This document shows, piece after piece, positions 9,103-16,753 of a stretch of 38,419 nucleotides of DNA. Numbering within the stretch: position 1 is the stretch's first letter; the number at the start of each line of letters is the position of its first letter. The stretch is taken from contig JAOTXY010000028.1 of the NCBI GenBank assembly GCA_029862125.1, forward strand, positions 1 through 38,419, read 5' to 3'. The position numbers and the translations under genes were made by a program. The stretch is from Gammaproteobacteria bacterium (lineage in GTDB: Bacteria; Pseudomonadota; Gammaproteobacteria; GCA-001735895). The notes beneath the pieces were generated by a model that saw nothing but the letters and a program-made list of their open reading frames with translations, had not been told where the DNA came from and did no database searches.

Positions 9103-11214
9103 TTAATTGCAACCCAGGTCAGCACCATCAATTGCGCCGTCACCATCGTTATCAATACCGTCGTTACATTTCTTGGCACCTTTTTCGTTACCGCCCGAGG
9201 AGTCTCCCGGGTCTCCGCCACCGTCGCCGCCCTTGGGCAATACCGAGACCGCGACACTGGCGGTATTGGTAGCATCGCCGGAGTCCGTTACGGTCAAGCT
9301 GACGTTATAGTCGCCAACCGCCAATTGCACCGACAACGTGGCGCCGTTTGCGCTCCCGCTATCCGGGCCGGTCCAGTGCCACAGATAATCGGCCAGCAGA
9401 TTTCCATCCTCGGCGTCGGAAGAAGAACTGCCGTCCAGCGTGACCCGTTCGCTTCCCGGTTTGCCCTTATCAACCACGGTCAACGCACCCTCTATGACAG
9501 CTGTGGGAGTAGTGTTTCCGGTAGGCGCTGGACAATCATCGGGAATCACCATGGCCAGGCGTCCATGACCTGTTTCCGCATCGTAACCACTTAGGCCGAT
9601 CTCTGCCGCGTTGCCGTGCAAAATCTGGCGCGCCTGTGACAGGCTGAGGTCGGGACATTGCGAACGCAGCAGACCGATGTAACCGGCCACGAGCGGCGCA
9701 GAAAACGAAGTTCCGTCAGCCGCGCTGTAGGTATCGATCCCGGGCGGCCAGTCTTCCGGTGGGAAACCGAAAAAATAGGTGTAAAGAAATGAATCGTAGG
9801 CGGCAAACACCCAGCTGCTCCAGATACCTTCCCCGGGCGCGACGACGTCGACCGTATCGTCGACCCAGCCATTGCCATCGTCGTCCAGGCCATTGTCCGG
9901 CACTTCATTGATATAGCCGTAGCTGGAAAAAGCCGATCTAACATCTGTTTGACCCGAAGAACCCACCGCTATCACGCGGCGGTCTGCGGCCGGATAGTAT
10001 ACGCCGGGAACCCCGGCATTGCCCGAGGCTGCGACCATGATCGTGCCCTGACTGTAAGCGAAGGCGATGGCCTCCGAAATTACGGCCACCTCGGGGCTGT
10101 CGGGGGTCCTACCGTTGATGCTAAAGCCCCAGCTGGCATTAATGATATCGGCGCCCATGACAGCGGCATAGTTAATGCCGGACGCGGCATCGGAAAGGAA
10201 GGCATCGCCTTCGGCGTGGATAATGCGGACGGGCATGATCCGGCAATGCCAGCAAGCCCCAGCCATGCCTTCATACGCGGTACTCGAACCGGGCACGAGG
10301 TTATTAGCCATCGCCGCCGCGACTCCAGCAACAGCAGTGCCATGAAACACCCCGAGATCGGGATAGCCGTCGCCATTGTTGTCGATATTATCCCCGACTG
10401 CCGCATCGCCGGCAAAGCTCAAACCGAGCACATTTGTAGGGTCGGAGTACCAGCTGCCGCCCATCGGAATATCCGGGACCGCATCCTCGGCGGCAGGGTC
10501 GTCACCGAATCCGCCCACGTTATCGCCGCTGAAATCAACACCGTTGACGTCATCGATAATTCCATTGCCATCGTCATCGATGCCATTGCCGGCGATTTCG
10601 CCCGAATTTATCCAGATATTGCCATACAGGTCGTCGTGGTCCAGATCGACACCGCTGTCGATTACTGCGATCACGACCCCGGATGAGCCGGTTTGCTTCT
10701 GCCAGGCGCCCTCGGCGTCAACCTTGAACAAGCCCCACTGGTCAAGGCAGAGCTCAAAGAGTGGATCGCAATACGAGATGCCATCCTTATAAAACGGGTC
10801 CTGGGGCGGCACGGTATCGGCCAGCGTGTGAACCAGCAAATCAACGCTGGCACGCGCCGCTCCGCGAAGCGCACCCGCGACCCGCGCCGCGGCGCGCGGT
10901 TTGGTTCCCGCCGGAATGTACAAGGTATACCAGTTACTGTTGTAGACGCGTCCTCGTAACTTGAAGCCCGCCGCGCTTGCGCCATTCAGGAAAACCCGGT
11001 GATTAACACCCTGGGCAACCTCGACCAGCACGTGTCCGGGCGCAAATCGCGTATCAGCCTGATTCACCGGTCCCGCAGTCGGGTTGTGCAGCGGCATGAC
11101 TTCCGCCGCCTGGGTCATCGAGATTACTGTGGACAGAGATATCAGCGCCCCGAGTTTCAATAACCTGGTGATTGTTACTCGCTGATAAGAATTGTGATCT
11201 GACTGACGGTACAT
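9103..11214 (-). CDS. Secreted subtilisin-like serine protease (S8) with PKD domain and calcium loops
   Basis: A 703-residue secreted protease. The ATG at 11214 is chosen because GGAGG ends 6 bases upstream; a longer TTG start at 11235 would be possible but has no ribosome site. Residues 1-37 form a signal peptide (hydrophobic LLKLGALISLSTVIS, then TQAAE). Residues about 57-135 look like a propeptide of the fervidolysin type (FAPGHVLVEV). The catalytic triad is visible: D186 in VIDSGVD, H291 in HGTAVAG, S503 in GTSFSAP, with N399 (ASGN) as oxyanion residue. Three NG-DDDGNG-type calcium loops lie at about 210-222, 275-286 and 441-453. A PKD-like domain spans 570-660. After a glycine-rich linker, residues 683-702 hold a Cys-bounded loop, CNDGIDNDGDGAIDGADLGC. 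It is the sole cargo of the islet. Confidence 0.93.
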   Translation of the reverse strand: MYRQSDHNSYQRVTITRLLKLGALISLSTVISMTQAAEVMPLHNPTAGPVNQADTRFAPGHVLVEVAQGVNHRVFLNGASAAGFKLRGRVYNSNWYTLYIPAGTKPRAAARVAGALRGAARASVDLLVHTLADTVPPQDPFYKDGISYCDPLFELCLDQWGLFKVDAEGAWQKQTGSSGVVIAVIDSGVDLDHDDLYGNIWINSGEIAGNGIDDDGNGIIDDVNGVDFSGDNVGGFGDDPAAEDAVPDIPMGGSWYSDPTNVLGLSFAGDAAVGDNIDNNGDGYPDLGVFHGTAVAGVAAAMANNLVPGSSTAYEGMAGACWHCRIMPVRIIHAEGDAFLSDAASGINYAAVMGADIINASWGFSINGRTPDSPEVAVISEAIAFAYSQGTIMVAASGNAGVPGVYYPAADRRVIAVGSSGQTDVRSAFSSYGYINEVPDNGLDDDGNGWVDDTVDVVAPGEGIWSSWVFAAYDSFLYTYFFGFPPEDWPPGIDTYSAADGTSFSAPLVAGYIGLLRSQCPDLSLSQARQILHGNAAEIGLSGYDAETGHGRLAMVIPDDCPAPTGNTTPTAVIEGALTVVDKGKPGSERVTLDGSSSSDAEDGNLLADYLWHWTGPDSGSANGATLSVQLAVGDYNVSLTVTDSGDATNTASVAVSVLPKGGDGGGDPGDSSGGNEKGAKKCNDGIDNDGDGAIDGADLGCN

Positions 11215-11612
11215 GGGGCGCCTCCGGATGTCCAAATTAAGCTACGCGAGAGGTTGCCGGGCCACATGCAATTTCAACCAGTATTGGCGAGCATTGCGCG
11301 GCTGCTAATTCTTATATACAACACAGCAGGCATCAATAGCTTATACAATGAATATAGTTGCGATTATGATCAATTACTGCCAAATATTTCACATTACGGG
11401 TTTTATCGTCGCGCGTGTGAATTTATGGGGGAATCGGTGATCGTACCGAATAATTCAATAGAATTGACTGCCAGAATTATGGTGACAGTTTACTTAATTC
11501 GTCCGATATTGCGGAAATATGATAAGGGCAACGTTGCTGCTAATCGCGAAATTGCAGCGTTGTCTGCTGCGTGGGCTTTGCGTGAATTGGTAAGTTTTTG
11601 AATACAAGAGAA
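11215..11612. other. AT-rich gene-free margin at the right end of the islet
   Basis: About 400 bases between the protease start and the tRNA-Lys repeat. The part from 11280 to 11610 is clearly richer in A and T than the neighbouring genes. It should hold the protease promoter, but I do not see one good enough to mark. A 115-codon open frame on the plus strand (11254-11601) fills much of it; it lacks a ribosome site and a recognisable product and is not called. The T-run after the tRNA (AAAAAA at 11611-11616 on the plus strand) probably ends tRNA transcription. Confidence 0.5.
11221..11225 (-). promoter_or_regulatory. Strong ribosome binding site deciding the protease start
   Basis: GGAGG on the minus strand, 6 bases before the ATG at 11212-11214. 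It lies inside the longer open frame that begins with TTG at 11235, so it decides in favour of the shorter protein, whose first 37 residues then make a normal signal peptide. Confidence 0.8.
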
Positions 11613-11664
11613 AAAAGTGGTGGGGCGTGGGCGGCTCGAACGCCCGACCACCTGATTAAAAGTC
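11613..11664 (-). repeat. 52-bp direct repeat within intact tRNA-Lys (putative attachment site, proximal copy)
   Basis: Identical to 8684-8735. Here the repeat is the 3' half of the complete tRNA-Lys gene, from the anticodon stem to CCA plus four T residues. Confidence 0.9.
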
Positions 11665-11693
11665 AGATGCTCTACCAACTGAGCTAACGCCCC
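11618..11693 (-). tRNA. tRNA-Lys (anticodon UUU)
   Basis: A 76-base tRNA with encoded CCA. The acceptor stem is GGGGCGT/ACGCCCC with discriminator A; the D arm reads GCTCAGTTGGTAGAGC; the anticodon stem TCTGA/TCAGG carries the loop CTTTTAA, anticodon TTT; the variable region is TGGTC; the T arm is GGGCG-TTCGAGC-CGCCC. All stems pair. It lies 66 bases after cpoB, a position where tRNA-Lys genes are also found in Escherichia coli and other gammaproteobacteria. A run of six T residues follows the CCA. Confidence 0.97.
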
Positions 11694-11759
11694 CCGGAAA
11701 GGTCTGGAATAATACCGATCCCCAGACTGAATTCAAGTGAATTCTAACAAGCGACAGGC

Positions 11760-12713
11760 TTAGTGTCCTTCCTTGCGAATTCGATCCAGGCGCTTGGTAG
11801 CCAGGCGCGATGCAGTGGTCTTGGGAAATCGTTCGCGCAGATCTTGCAGTATCGCCTTGGCCTGATCAAATTGCTTGCGTTCGTAAAAGGTATAGCCAAG
11901 CTTCAACATCGCATCCGGCACCTTGTTGCTAGTCGGGTAAGTTTTAAGCACTTTCTCGAATTCGACAACGCCCTGGTCGAAATTGCGCGTCACGTAATGC
12001 GCCTCGCCGAGCCAGTACTGGGCGTTACCGGAAAAGCTGCTATTGGGATACTTGTCCAGGAAAGTCTTGAGTTCGGTCTTGGCCTGCTTGTATCGCCCTT
12101 CCTTGAGTGTATCGAAAGCTGCCTGGTAGGCCTCTTTTTCAGCACTCTGGGTAACCGATGGGGTCTGCGAGACAGATGCGGTCGTCGATGTCGCGGGCTC
12201 AGGAGTCGATGGTTCTACCGAGGGCGTTTGCTCACCGGTAGTTGCGCTCCCGGCCGATGCCGTAGTACCAACCTGGGGAACACTTATCTGGGTCGCTGGA
12301 GCCTGCGTCGTGGCGCCGCTTTCAAGATCGCGCAAGCGTCGATCGATATCGAGGTACAATTCGCGCTGTCGCTTTTTGATATCATTGATATCGTTACCCT
12401 GCACTTCGATCTCACCGCGTAGCAAACCGATATCTTCCGATACCTCATCAACCTGCTGAATCATGTCAAGCACCGCCCGGTTATCGATGAGTCGGCCCTG
12501 GCGAGACATTTCTTCAGACAGTTTCTTTAACTGCCCCTGTACCGCGGATAACTTCGCGTCGGAACGCTGAGATAATTCGGTCAGGCGCTCCACCCGCAGC
12601 GATAACTGTTCCGGGGTTAGCGTACCTTGTGCAAATACGCTGGTACTGACCGATGCTGCAAGGACAGTCCCTGCCAGGATAATTTTGCGAATCGAATTAA
12701 TCGACGCCTTCAT
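11760..12713 (-). CDS. cpoB: Cell division coordinator CpoB (YbgF)
   Basis: A 317-residue periplasmic protein that in Escherichia coli links Tol-Pal constriction to peptidoglycan synthesis by PBP1B. A signal peptide ends at SVFA-QG (residue about 28). Residues 30-135 are a charged coiled coil with heptad pattern, the trimerisation region. A low-complexity Thr/Ser/Pro/Ala linker (about 135-190) follows, then three TPR-like helix pairs from AYQAAFDTLKEGRYKQA to the C-terminus, with NAQYWLGEAHY and DAMLKLGYTFYE as clear TPR elements. The gene starts one base after the pal stop and is the last protein gene of the tol-pal cluster. A pair of inverted repeats (GTCTGG/CCAGAC, 11702-11727) lies between it and the tRNA but without a T-run. 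Confidence 0.93.
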   Translation of the reverse strand: MKASINSIRKIILAGTVLAASVSTSVFAQGTLTPEQLSLRVERLTELSQRSDAKLSAVQGQLKKLSEEMSRQGRLIDNRAVLDMIQQVDEVSEDIGLLRGEIEVQGNDINDIKKRQRELYLDIDRRLRDLESGATTQAPATQISVPQVGTTASAGSATTGEQTPSVEPSTPEPATSTTASVSQTPSVTQSAEKEAYQAAFDTLKEGRYKQAKTELKTFLDKYPNSSFSGNAQYWLGEAHYVTRNFDQGVVEFEKVLKTYPTSNKVPDAMLKLGYTFYERKQFDQAKAILQDLRERFPKTTASRLATKRLDRIRKEGH

Positions 12714-12714
12714 A

Positions 12715-13308
12715 TCAATTCACCGTATAAATCAATTCAACGCGACGGTTCTTGGCCCAGGCTTCCTCGGTATGACCTTGCATTGCCGGTTCTTCTTCTC
12801 CATAACTTACGGTTTCAACCTGGTCAGCCGATGCACCCTGGAACAGCAACACCCGCCTTACAGACTGGGCACGTCGGTCACCGAGTGCGATGTTGTATTC
12901 ACGACTGCCGCGTTCGTCGGCATGTCCTTCGAGGCGCACACTGACTTCACCGTTTCCAGCGACAAAACTGCCGTGGGTTTCCAGGATCTGGATTGACTCA
13001 CTGGTGAGTTTGGCGCTGTCGAACTCGAAGTAAATGGTGCGGTTGGCCAGTGCACCCTCGGTTTGTTGGAGCCTGCTGATTGCGTCCATATCACTAATAG
13101 CCATTCCATCGCCTCCATCGGCACCATCAAGCCCGGTAGCATCCGCGCCACCACTGCTACCATCATCGACGATGCCGGTCTGTGCCTGATCGTCGATTGG
13201 CGCGCCATCACCGTCAATTATTTCTTCCTGCGTGGTAGCGCAGGCGGTAACGACGACGGCTACTAATCCGGCGATCATCCATGTTTTCATTGCGTTATAT
13301 AGTTTCAT
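12715..13308 (-). CDS. pal: Peptidoglycan-associated lipoprotein Pal
   Basis: A 197-residue outer-membrane lipoprotein. The signal ends in a lipobox VTAC with the acylated Cys23. A flexible Asp/Gly-rich linker spans about residues 30-80. The OmpA-like domain follows: TIYFEFDSAKLT, then the peptidoglycan-binding LEGHADERGSREYNIALG and the final NRRVELIY. It binds diaminopimelate in the wall and partners TolB and TolA. AGGA lies 6 bases before the chosen ATG; Met7 would also leave a workable signal but lacks a site. The linker is longer and more acidic than in enteric Pal. Confidence 0.96.
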   Translation of the reverse strand: MKLYNAMKTWMIAGLVAVVVTACATTQEEIIDGDGAPIDDQAQTGIVDDGSSGGADATGLDGADGGDGMAISDMDAISRLQQTEGALANRTIYFEFDSAKLTSESIQILETHGSFVAGNGEVSVRLEGHADERGSREYNIALGDRRAQSVRRVLLFQGASADQVETVSYGEEEPAMQGHTEEAWAKNRRVELIYTVN

Positions 13309-13337
13309 TTCATTCCTGCTCCACTCGTACGTTGTGA

Positions 13338-14636
13338 TTATTTACTTTCAAAGGGACCCCAGACCGGTTCGCGTATGTCACCGGCCTGATCTGATAATTT
13401 ATGTTTGGCACGCCCGTCGATCGAGACCGCGTAAAGGAAACCGTTGTTTCCGCGTGTCGAAGCATAGAGCACCATCTTGCCATTCGGGGAAAACGATGGT
13501 GATTCATCGAGCGAGCTATCGGTGAGTACGGTCAAGTTTCCTGTCTCACGTTCATACTGCGCTATTTTATATTGTCCCCGCTCGCCGTGCACCATGGCAA
13601 TGAACTTGCCGTCAGGGGACAAACTGGCCGCGGTATTGTAGCGGCCCTCAAAGGTAACGCGTTTGGGTTTCCCCCCGCCGACGTCGATTCGGTAAAGTTG
13701 CGGTGAGCCGGCACGATCGGAGGTAAAAATTATTGTCCTGCCATCGCTGGCCCAAACCGGTTCAGTATCTATGCTGCGATGGGTAGTCAGCCGCTTGAGG
13801 CGCTTGGTGGCGGTGTTTAAGGTATAGATGTCGGGGCTACCATCCTTGGACAGGACCAGCGCCAGGAATTTACCATCGGGCGACCAGCTTGGTGCGCTAT
13901 TCAACCCTCTGAAGCCCGCGACCTTGGAACGCCTTGCGGTTGCGAGGTGCTGAATGAAAATTTCCGGGCGTTCGTTTTCAAATGAAACATAGGCCAGGGA
14001 TTTACCATCAGGCGACCAGCTTGGAGACATGATCGGCTCATCGGATTCGAGCACATTCTGGGCGTTGAATCCGTCCGTGTCGGCGACCTGCAGTACATAC
14101 TTGCGCGCGGCATCCTTCTGCGCACGTACGAAAGCGATACGGGTATTGAATGCACCACGTGTGCCGGTGATTTGTTCGTAAATGAAGTCACTGATTTGAT
14201 GAGCCCGCGAACGCAGGTTACGTTTTTTAGCAGGCATGCTACGACCCAACAGCTGCTTTTGCTTAAGCACGTCGAGCAACTGGAATTCGATGTTGTAAAG
14301 TCCCGGGGATTTCTCCAACACCCTGCCAACTACAAGGTAATCCTGTCCGGCAGTGCGCCAGCGCGCATATTGCACCTGGTTGCTGTAATGCGGATTGGCG
14401 GGCAGCCTGGTCCTTTCCATGGATTTCAGTACGCCACTGCGATTCAGGTCACTGGCGACAATCCCGGCTATATCAACCGGCAGCTTGCTGCTCAGGCGCG
14501 AGGTATCGAACGGTACCACTGCAATTGGCAATGCGCCCTCAACCCCTCCGGTAATTTCTATGGTCAGCGCAGCATTAGCTAGCACTGGCATAACCCAAAG
14601 GAGGCCAGCTAACAGGTATGTTATTAGTTGTTTCAT
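13338..14636 (-). CDS. tolB: Tol-Pal system protein TolB
   Basis: A 432-residue periplasmic protein. The signal peptide is MKQLITYLLAGLLWVMPVLANA. The N-terminal domain (LPIAVVPFDTSRL, GIVASDLNRSGVL) is the TolB_N fold that meets TolA. From about residue 200 there is a six-bladed propeller with repeating SWSPDGK-type strands (SPSWSPDGKSLAYVS, APSWSPDGKFLALV, VWASDGRTIIFTS, SLSPDGKFIAMV, SFSPNGKMVLYAS), the part that binds Pal. Length is as usual. It lies between tolA (14 bases) and pal (29 bases). Confidence 0.96.
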   Translation of the reverse strand: MKQLITYLLAGLLWVMPVLANAALTIEITGGVEGALPIAVVPFDTSRLSSKLPVDIAGIVASDLNRSGVLKSMERTRLPANPHYSNQVQYARWRTAGQDYLVVGRVLEKSPGLYNIEFQLLDVLKQKQLLGRSMPAKKRNLRSRAHQISDFIYEQITGTRGAFNTRIAFVRAQKDAARKYVLQVADTDGFNAQNVLESDEPIMSPSWSPDGKSLAYVSFENERPEIFIQHLATARRSKVAGFRGLNSAPSWSPDGKFLALVLSKDGSPDIYTLNTATKRLKRLTTHRSIDTEPVWASDGRTIIFTSDRAGSPQLYRIDVGGGKPKRVTFEGRYNTAASLSPDGKFIAMVHGERGQYKIAQYERETGNLTVLTDSSLDESPSFSPNGKMVLYASTRGNNGFLYAVSIDGRAKHKLSDQAGDIREPVWGPFESK

Positions 14637-14650
14637 TTAATTTTGAATTC

Positions 14651-15607
14651 TTACTCGGGCCTGAAATTAAAGTTTAACTCTCGCTCGAACAAGGACGGAT
14701 CCCCTGGTTTCGGCAGGGGTTCTGCCTTGTAAACTGCATTTTCGATCGAAGCGCGATATGTTGTAGTGCTGCCATTACAGGTGCCGAAGGTGACATCAAG
14801 AATAATCCCACCCGGCCCTTGCAGTACTCGAACCCAACACTCCGGTATTTTCTCACTTCCGGCCGGTCTAATCCAATTCCGCTTAACCTTTTGAAAAATG
14901 GCCAGTTTATAAGCCTCCTGCAATGAATTGAGCCGACGCTGGTTTTCCTCGGCGAGCAGTTTCGCCTTAAGCTCCGCCTCCTTGCGTTTTTGCTCCTCTT
15001 CGGCAAGGCGACGTTCCTCGGCCTGTTTACGCTTACGCTCTTCCTCCTGTTTCCTTGCCTCTTCGGCCTTGCGCTTTTCCTCGGCGATTCTTGCTTCCTC
15101 GGCCTTGCGCTTTTCCTCGGCCTTGCGCTTTTCCTCGGCAAGGCGCGCTTCCTCGGCTTTACGTTTTTCCTCGGCGGCTTTAGCAACGTCCGCTTTGCGT
15201 TGCTCTTCGGCCTTGCGTTTTTCTTTCGCCTTGCGTTCCGCTTCTTGTTTACGTTTCTGTTCGGCTTCTTTTTTACGCTTTAGTTCAGCTTTTTTCTTGT
15301 CTTCATCCTTGCGTTTCTTTTCGGCCTCCTTTTTCTTTTTATCTGCCAGTTTTTTGGCCTCAAGATCCTTCTTCTTTTTCTCAGCTTCCCGTTTACGTTT
15401 CTCCTCGAGTTGCTTTTGCTTTTCCTTCGCATCGAGCTGTTGCTGATCGACCACTTCCGCCTGGACGGTCTTGGCAACAGGTCCGACCTTGATGTCTTGC
15501 AGTTTATCGACAGAGCTGAGATTGACTACCATCAGACCTATGATCAACGCGTGCAAAGCAAGCGAAATCAGCAACGCCGCTGGATGTTTGCGAAACACCG
15601 AAAGCAC
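14651..15607 (-). CDS. tolA: TolA, inner-membrane energy-transducing protein
   Basis: A 318-residue protein that connects the TolQR motor to TolB/Pal. One transmembrane helix (AALLISLALHALIIGLMVV, residues 10-28) anchors domain I. Domain II, about residues 55-220, is a long lysine/glutamate/alanine helix with many EEKRKAEEAR-type units, so the DNA is internally repetitive here. Domain III (about 225-318) has the conserved WIRP, two cysteines (CWVRV and GTCNG) and a final ELNFNFRPE. The start is GTG at 15607, sharing its G with the tolR stop TAG. It is somewhat shorter than the Escherichia coli protein (421 residues) because of a shorter helix. Confidence 0.95.
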   Translation of the reverse strand: MLSVFRKHPAALLISLALHALIIGLMVVNLSSVDKLQDIKVGPVAKTVQAEVVDQQQLDAKEKQKQLEEKRKREAEKKKKDLEAKKLADKKKKEAEKKRKDEDKKKAELKRKKEAEQKRKQEAERKAKEKRKAEEQRKADVAKAAEEKRKAEEARLAEEKRKAEEKRKAEEARIAEEKRKAEEARKQEEERKRKQAEERRLAEEEQKRKEAELKAKLLAEENQRRLNSLQEAYKLAIFQKVKRNWIRPAGSEKIPECWVRVLQGPGGIILDVTFGTCNGSTTTYRASIENAVYKAEPLPKPGDPSLFERELNFNFRPE

Positions 15608-16023
15608 TAGGGTTTTTCCTCGGGCTCGGTCACCAGTCCAACCGACCCCACGTTCGCCTGCTGCAGCAACACCAGCGTTGCCACGACATTTTGATAGGGC
15701 CCGTTCGCATCTCCCCGCACCATCACCGGTCGTTTCGGTTCCCTGGACAATGCCGCTTTGACCTGCTTCACCACTGCCTCGGAGCTGATCTCGGCATCGG
15801 GATTGAGTGCGATGTTGAGATACATCGTTCCGCGTTTATCAACCGTGATTACGATGGGTTCGGGGCTTTCTGCGTCCAGCGGATTTGCCGGAGCGGTAGG
15901 CAGATCAACCTCAACACCCTGCTTTAACAGTGGAGCCGTTACCATAAAGATAATCAACAGCACCAACATCACATCGATGTAAGGTACTACATTGATTTCG
16001 GAAACCGAGCGTCGCTTCTTCAC
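15607..16023 (-). CDS. tolR: TolR, proton-channel subunit of the Tol motor
   Basis: A 138-residue ExbD/TolR protein. One transmembrane helix, VVPYIDVMLVLLIIFMV, carries D17, the proton-path aspartate of the family. The periplasmic part follows, with DLPTAPANPL and VMVRGDANGPYQNVV. It lies 11 bases after tolQ and overlaps tolA by one base. Confidence 0.96.
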   Translation of the reverse strand: MKKRRSVSEINVVPYIDVMLVLLIIFMVTAPLLKQGVEVDLPTAPANPLDAESPEPIVITVDKRGTMYLNIALNPDAEISSEAVVKQVKAALSREPKRPVMVRGDANGPYQNVVATLVLLQQANVGSVGLVTEPEEKP

Positions 16024-16034
16024 TATTGCAATCT

Positions 16035-16709
16035 CTAGTTCGGTGACTGGGCCTGGCGCTGCAGGATACCGGTGAATTCCTCGAGAAAATTTTCGTAACG
16101 CACGATCATCGCATCGATTTCACTGGTGAACTTGTTGTAGGCAACGACCGCCGGAATCGCCGCCAGTAAGCCCATCGCCGTTGCGATCAGAGCTTCCGAA
16201 ATTCCGGGTGCAACCATCGCCAGCGTCGCCTGCTGCACCCCGGCAAGCGCACGAAACGACTCCATAATGCCCCATACCGTGCCGAACAGGCCGACATATG
16301 GGCTAACCGAACCGACGGTCGCAAGAAACGGCAGGTTATTCTCGAGTAACTCGATTTCGCGTGACATCGAAACTTTCATCGCACGATGCGCCGAACGCAC
16401 GACTTCGCTATTGTTCAGGTCAGCCTTGCGGGCACGTGCAAACTCGCGAAAACCGTTTTCGAATATGGCCTCCAGGCCAAAACGTCGTTCCTGGCGCACG
16501 CTCAGCTGCGCAAACAAATCACTCAAATTTATTCCGGACCAGAAACGGCCCTCAAAAGTTTTGGCCTCGACCTGCGATTGGCGGATATAACCTCGCTTGA
16601 CATACATGAGTGCCCAGGAGAAAACCGAGGCTACGAGCAGTATTAGCATTACCAGCTGTACCGGTATACTGGCATTCATGACAAGCGTTAACAGTGAATC
16701 ATTATTCAT
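16035..16709 (-). CDS. tolQ: TolQ, inner-membrane motor subunit
   Basis: A 224-residue MotA/TolQ/ExbB proton-channel protein with three membrane helices: residues about 15-37 (PVQLVMLILLVASVFSWALM), about 133-155 (LATVGSVSPYVGLFGTVWGI) and about 170-190 (EALIATAMGLLAAIPAVVAY). The conserved GTVWGIM and the closing YNKF segment are typical. It is the first gene of the tol set. The acyl-CoA thioesterase gene ybgC, which often precedes tolQ, is absent: only 44 bases separate it from ruvB. Confidence 0.96.
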   Translation of the reverse strand: MNNDSLLTLVMNASIPVQLVMLILLVASVFSWALMYVKRGYIRQSQVEAKTFEGRFWSGINLSDLFAQLSVRQERRFGLEAIFENGFREFARARKADLNNSEVVRSAHRAMKVSMSREIELLENNLPFLATVGSVSPYVGLFGTVWGIMESFRALAGVQQATLAMVAPGISEALIATAMGLLAAIPAVVAYNKFTSEIDAMIVRYENFLEEFTGILQRQAQSPN

Positions 16710-16753
16710 GGTGTTTATTCGTCTGGTTTATACAAGTAAGTTGCAGGGCCTGG

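Larger units (their letters stand above)
8684..11664. mobile_element. Putative tRNA-Lys islet carrying a secreted subtilase
   Basis: Two identical 52-bp tRNA-Lys 3'-half repeats bound this region, which contains one clear gene, the calcium-loop subtilase, with AT-rich gene-poor margins on both sides. The segment between the repeats is 2,877 bases (8736-11612). The intact tRNA is at the right end, as expected when an integrating element regenerates the tRNA at one junction and leaves a fragment at the other. No integrase, excisionase or other mobility gene fits inside, so it is either a decayed island or one moved by an enzyme supplied elsewhere. An alternative is a past tandem tRNA-Lys array in which one copy was truncated; the foreign-looking margins argue mildly against it. 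Confidence 0.6.

Noticed and set aside
9949-10686. 245-codon plus-strand open frame opposite the protease
   Set aside because: Antisense to a clear subtilase; its histidine/aspartate/isoleucine-rich content reflects the Asp/Gly-rich gene beneath.
11254-11601. 115-codon plus-strand open frame in the AT-rich islet margin
   Set aside because: No ribosome site before its first ATGs, no recognisable product, and composition unlike the genes around it. It starts inside the likely protease promoter and ends beside the tRNA T-run. It could still be a remnant of an island gene.
11729-11744. GAATTC-AAGT-GAATTC hairpin after cpoB
   Set aside because: Short AT-rich stem with no T-run; not convincing as a terminator.
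14928-15446. Serine/leucine-rich open frame of 172 codons opposite tolA
   Set aside because: Shadow of the Lys/Glu/Ala repeats of TolA on the other strand; low complexity and no ribosome site.
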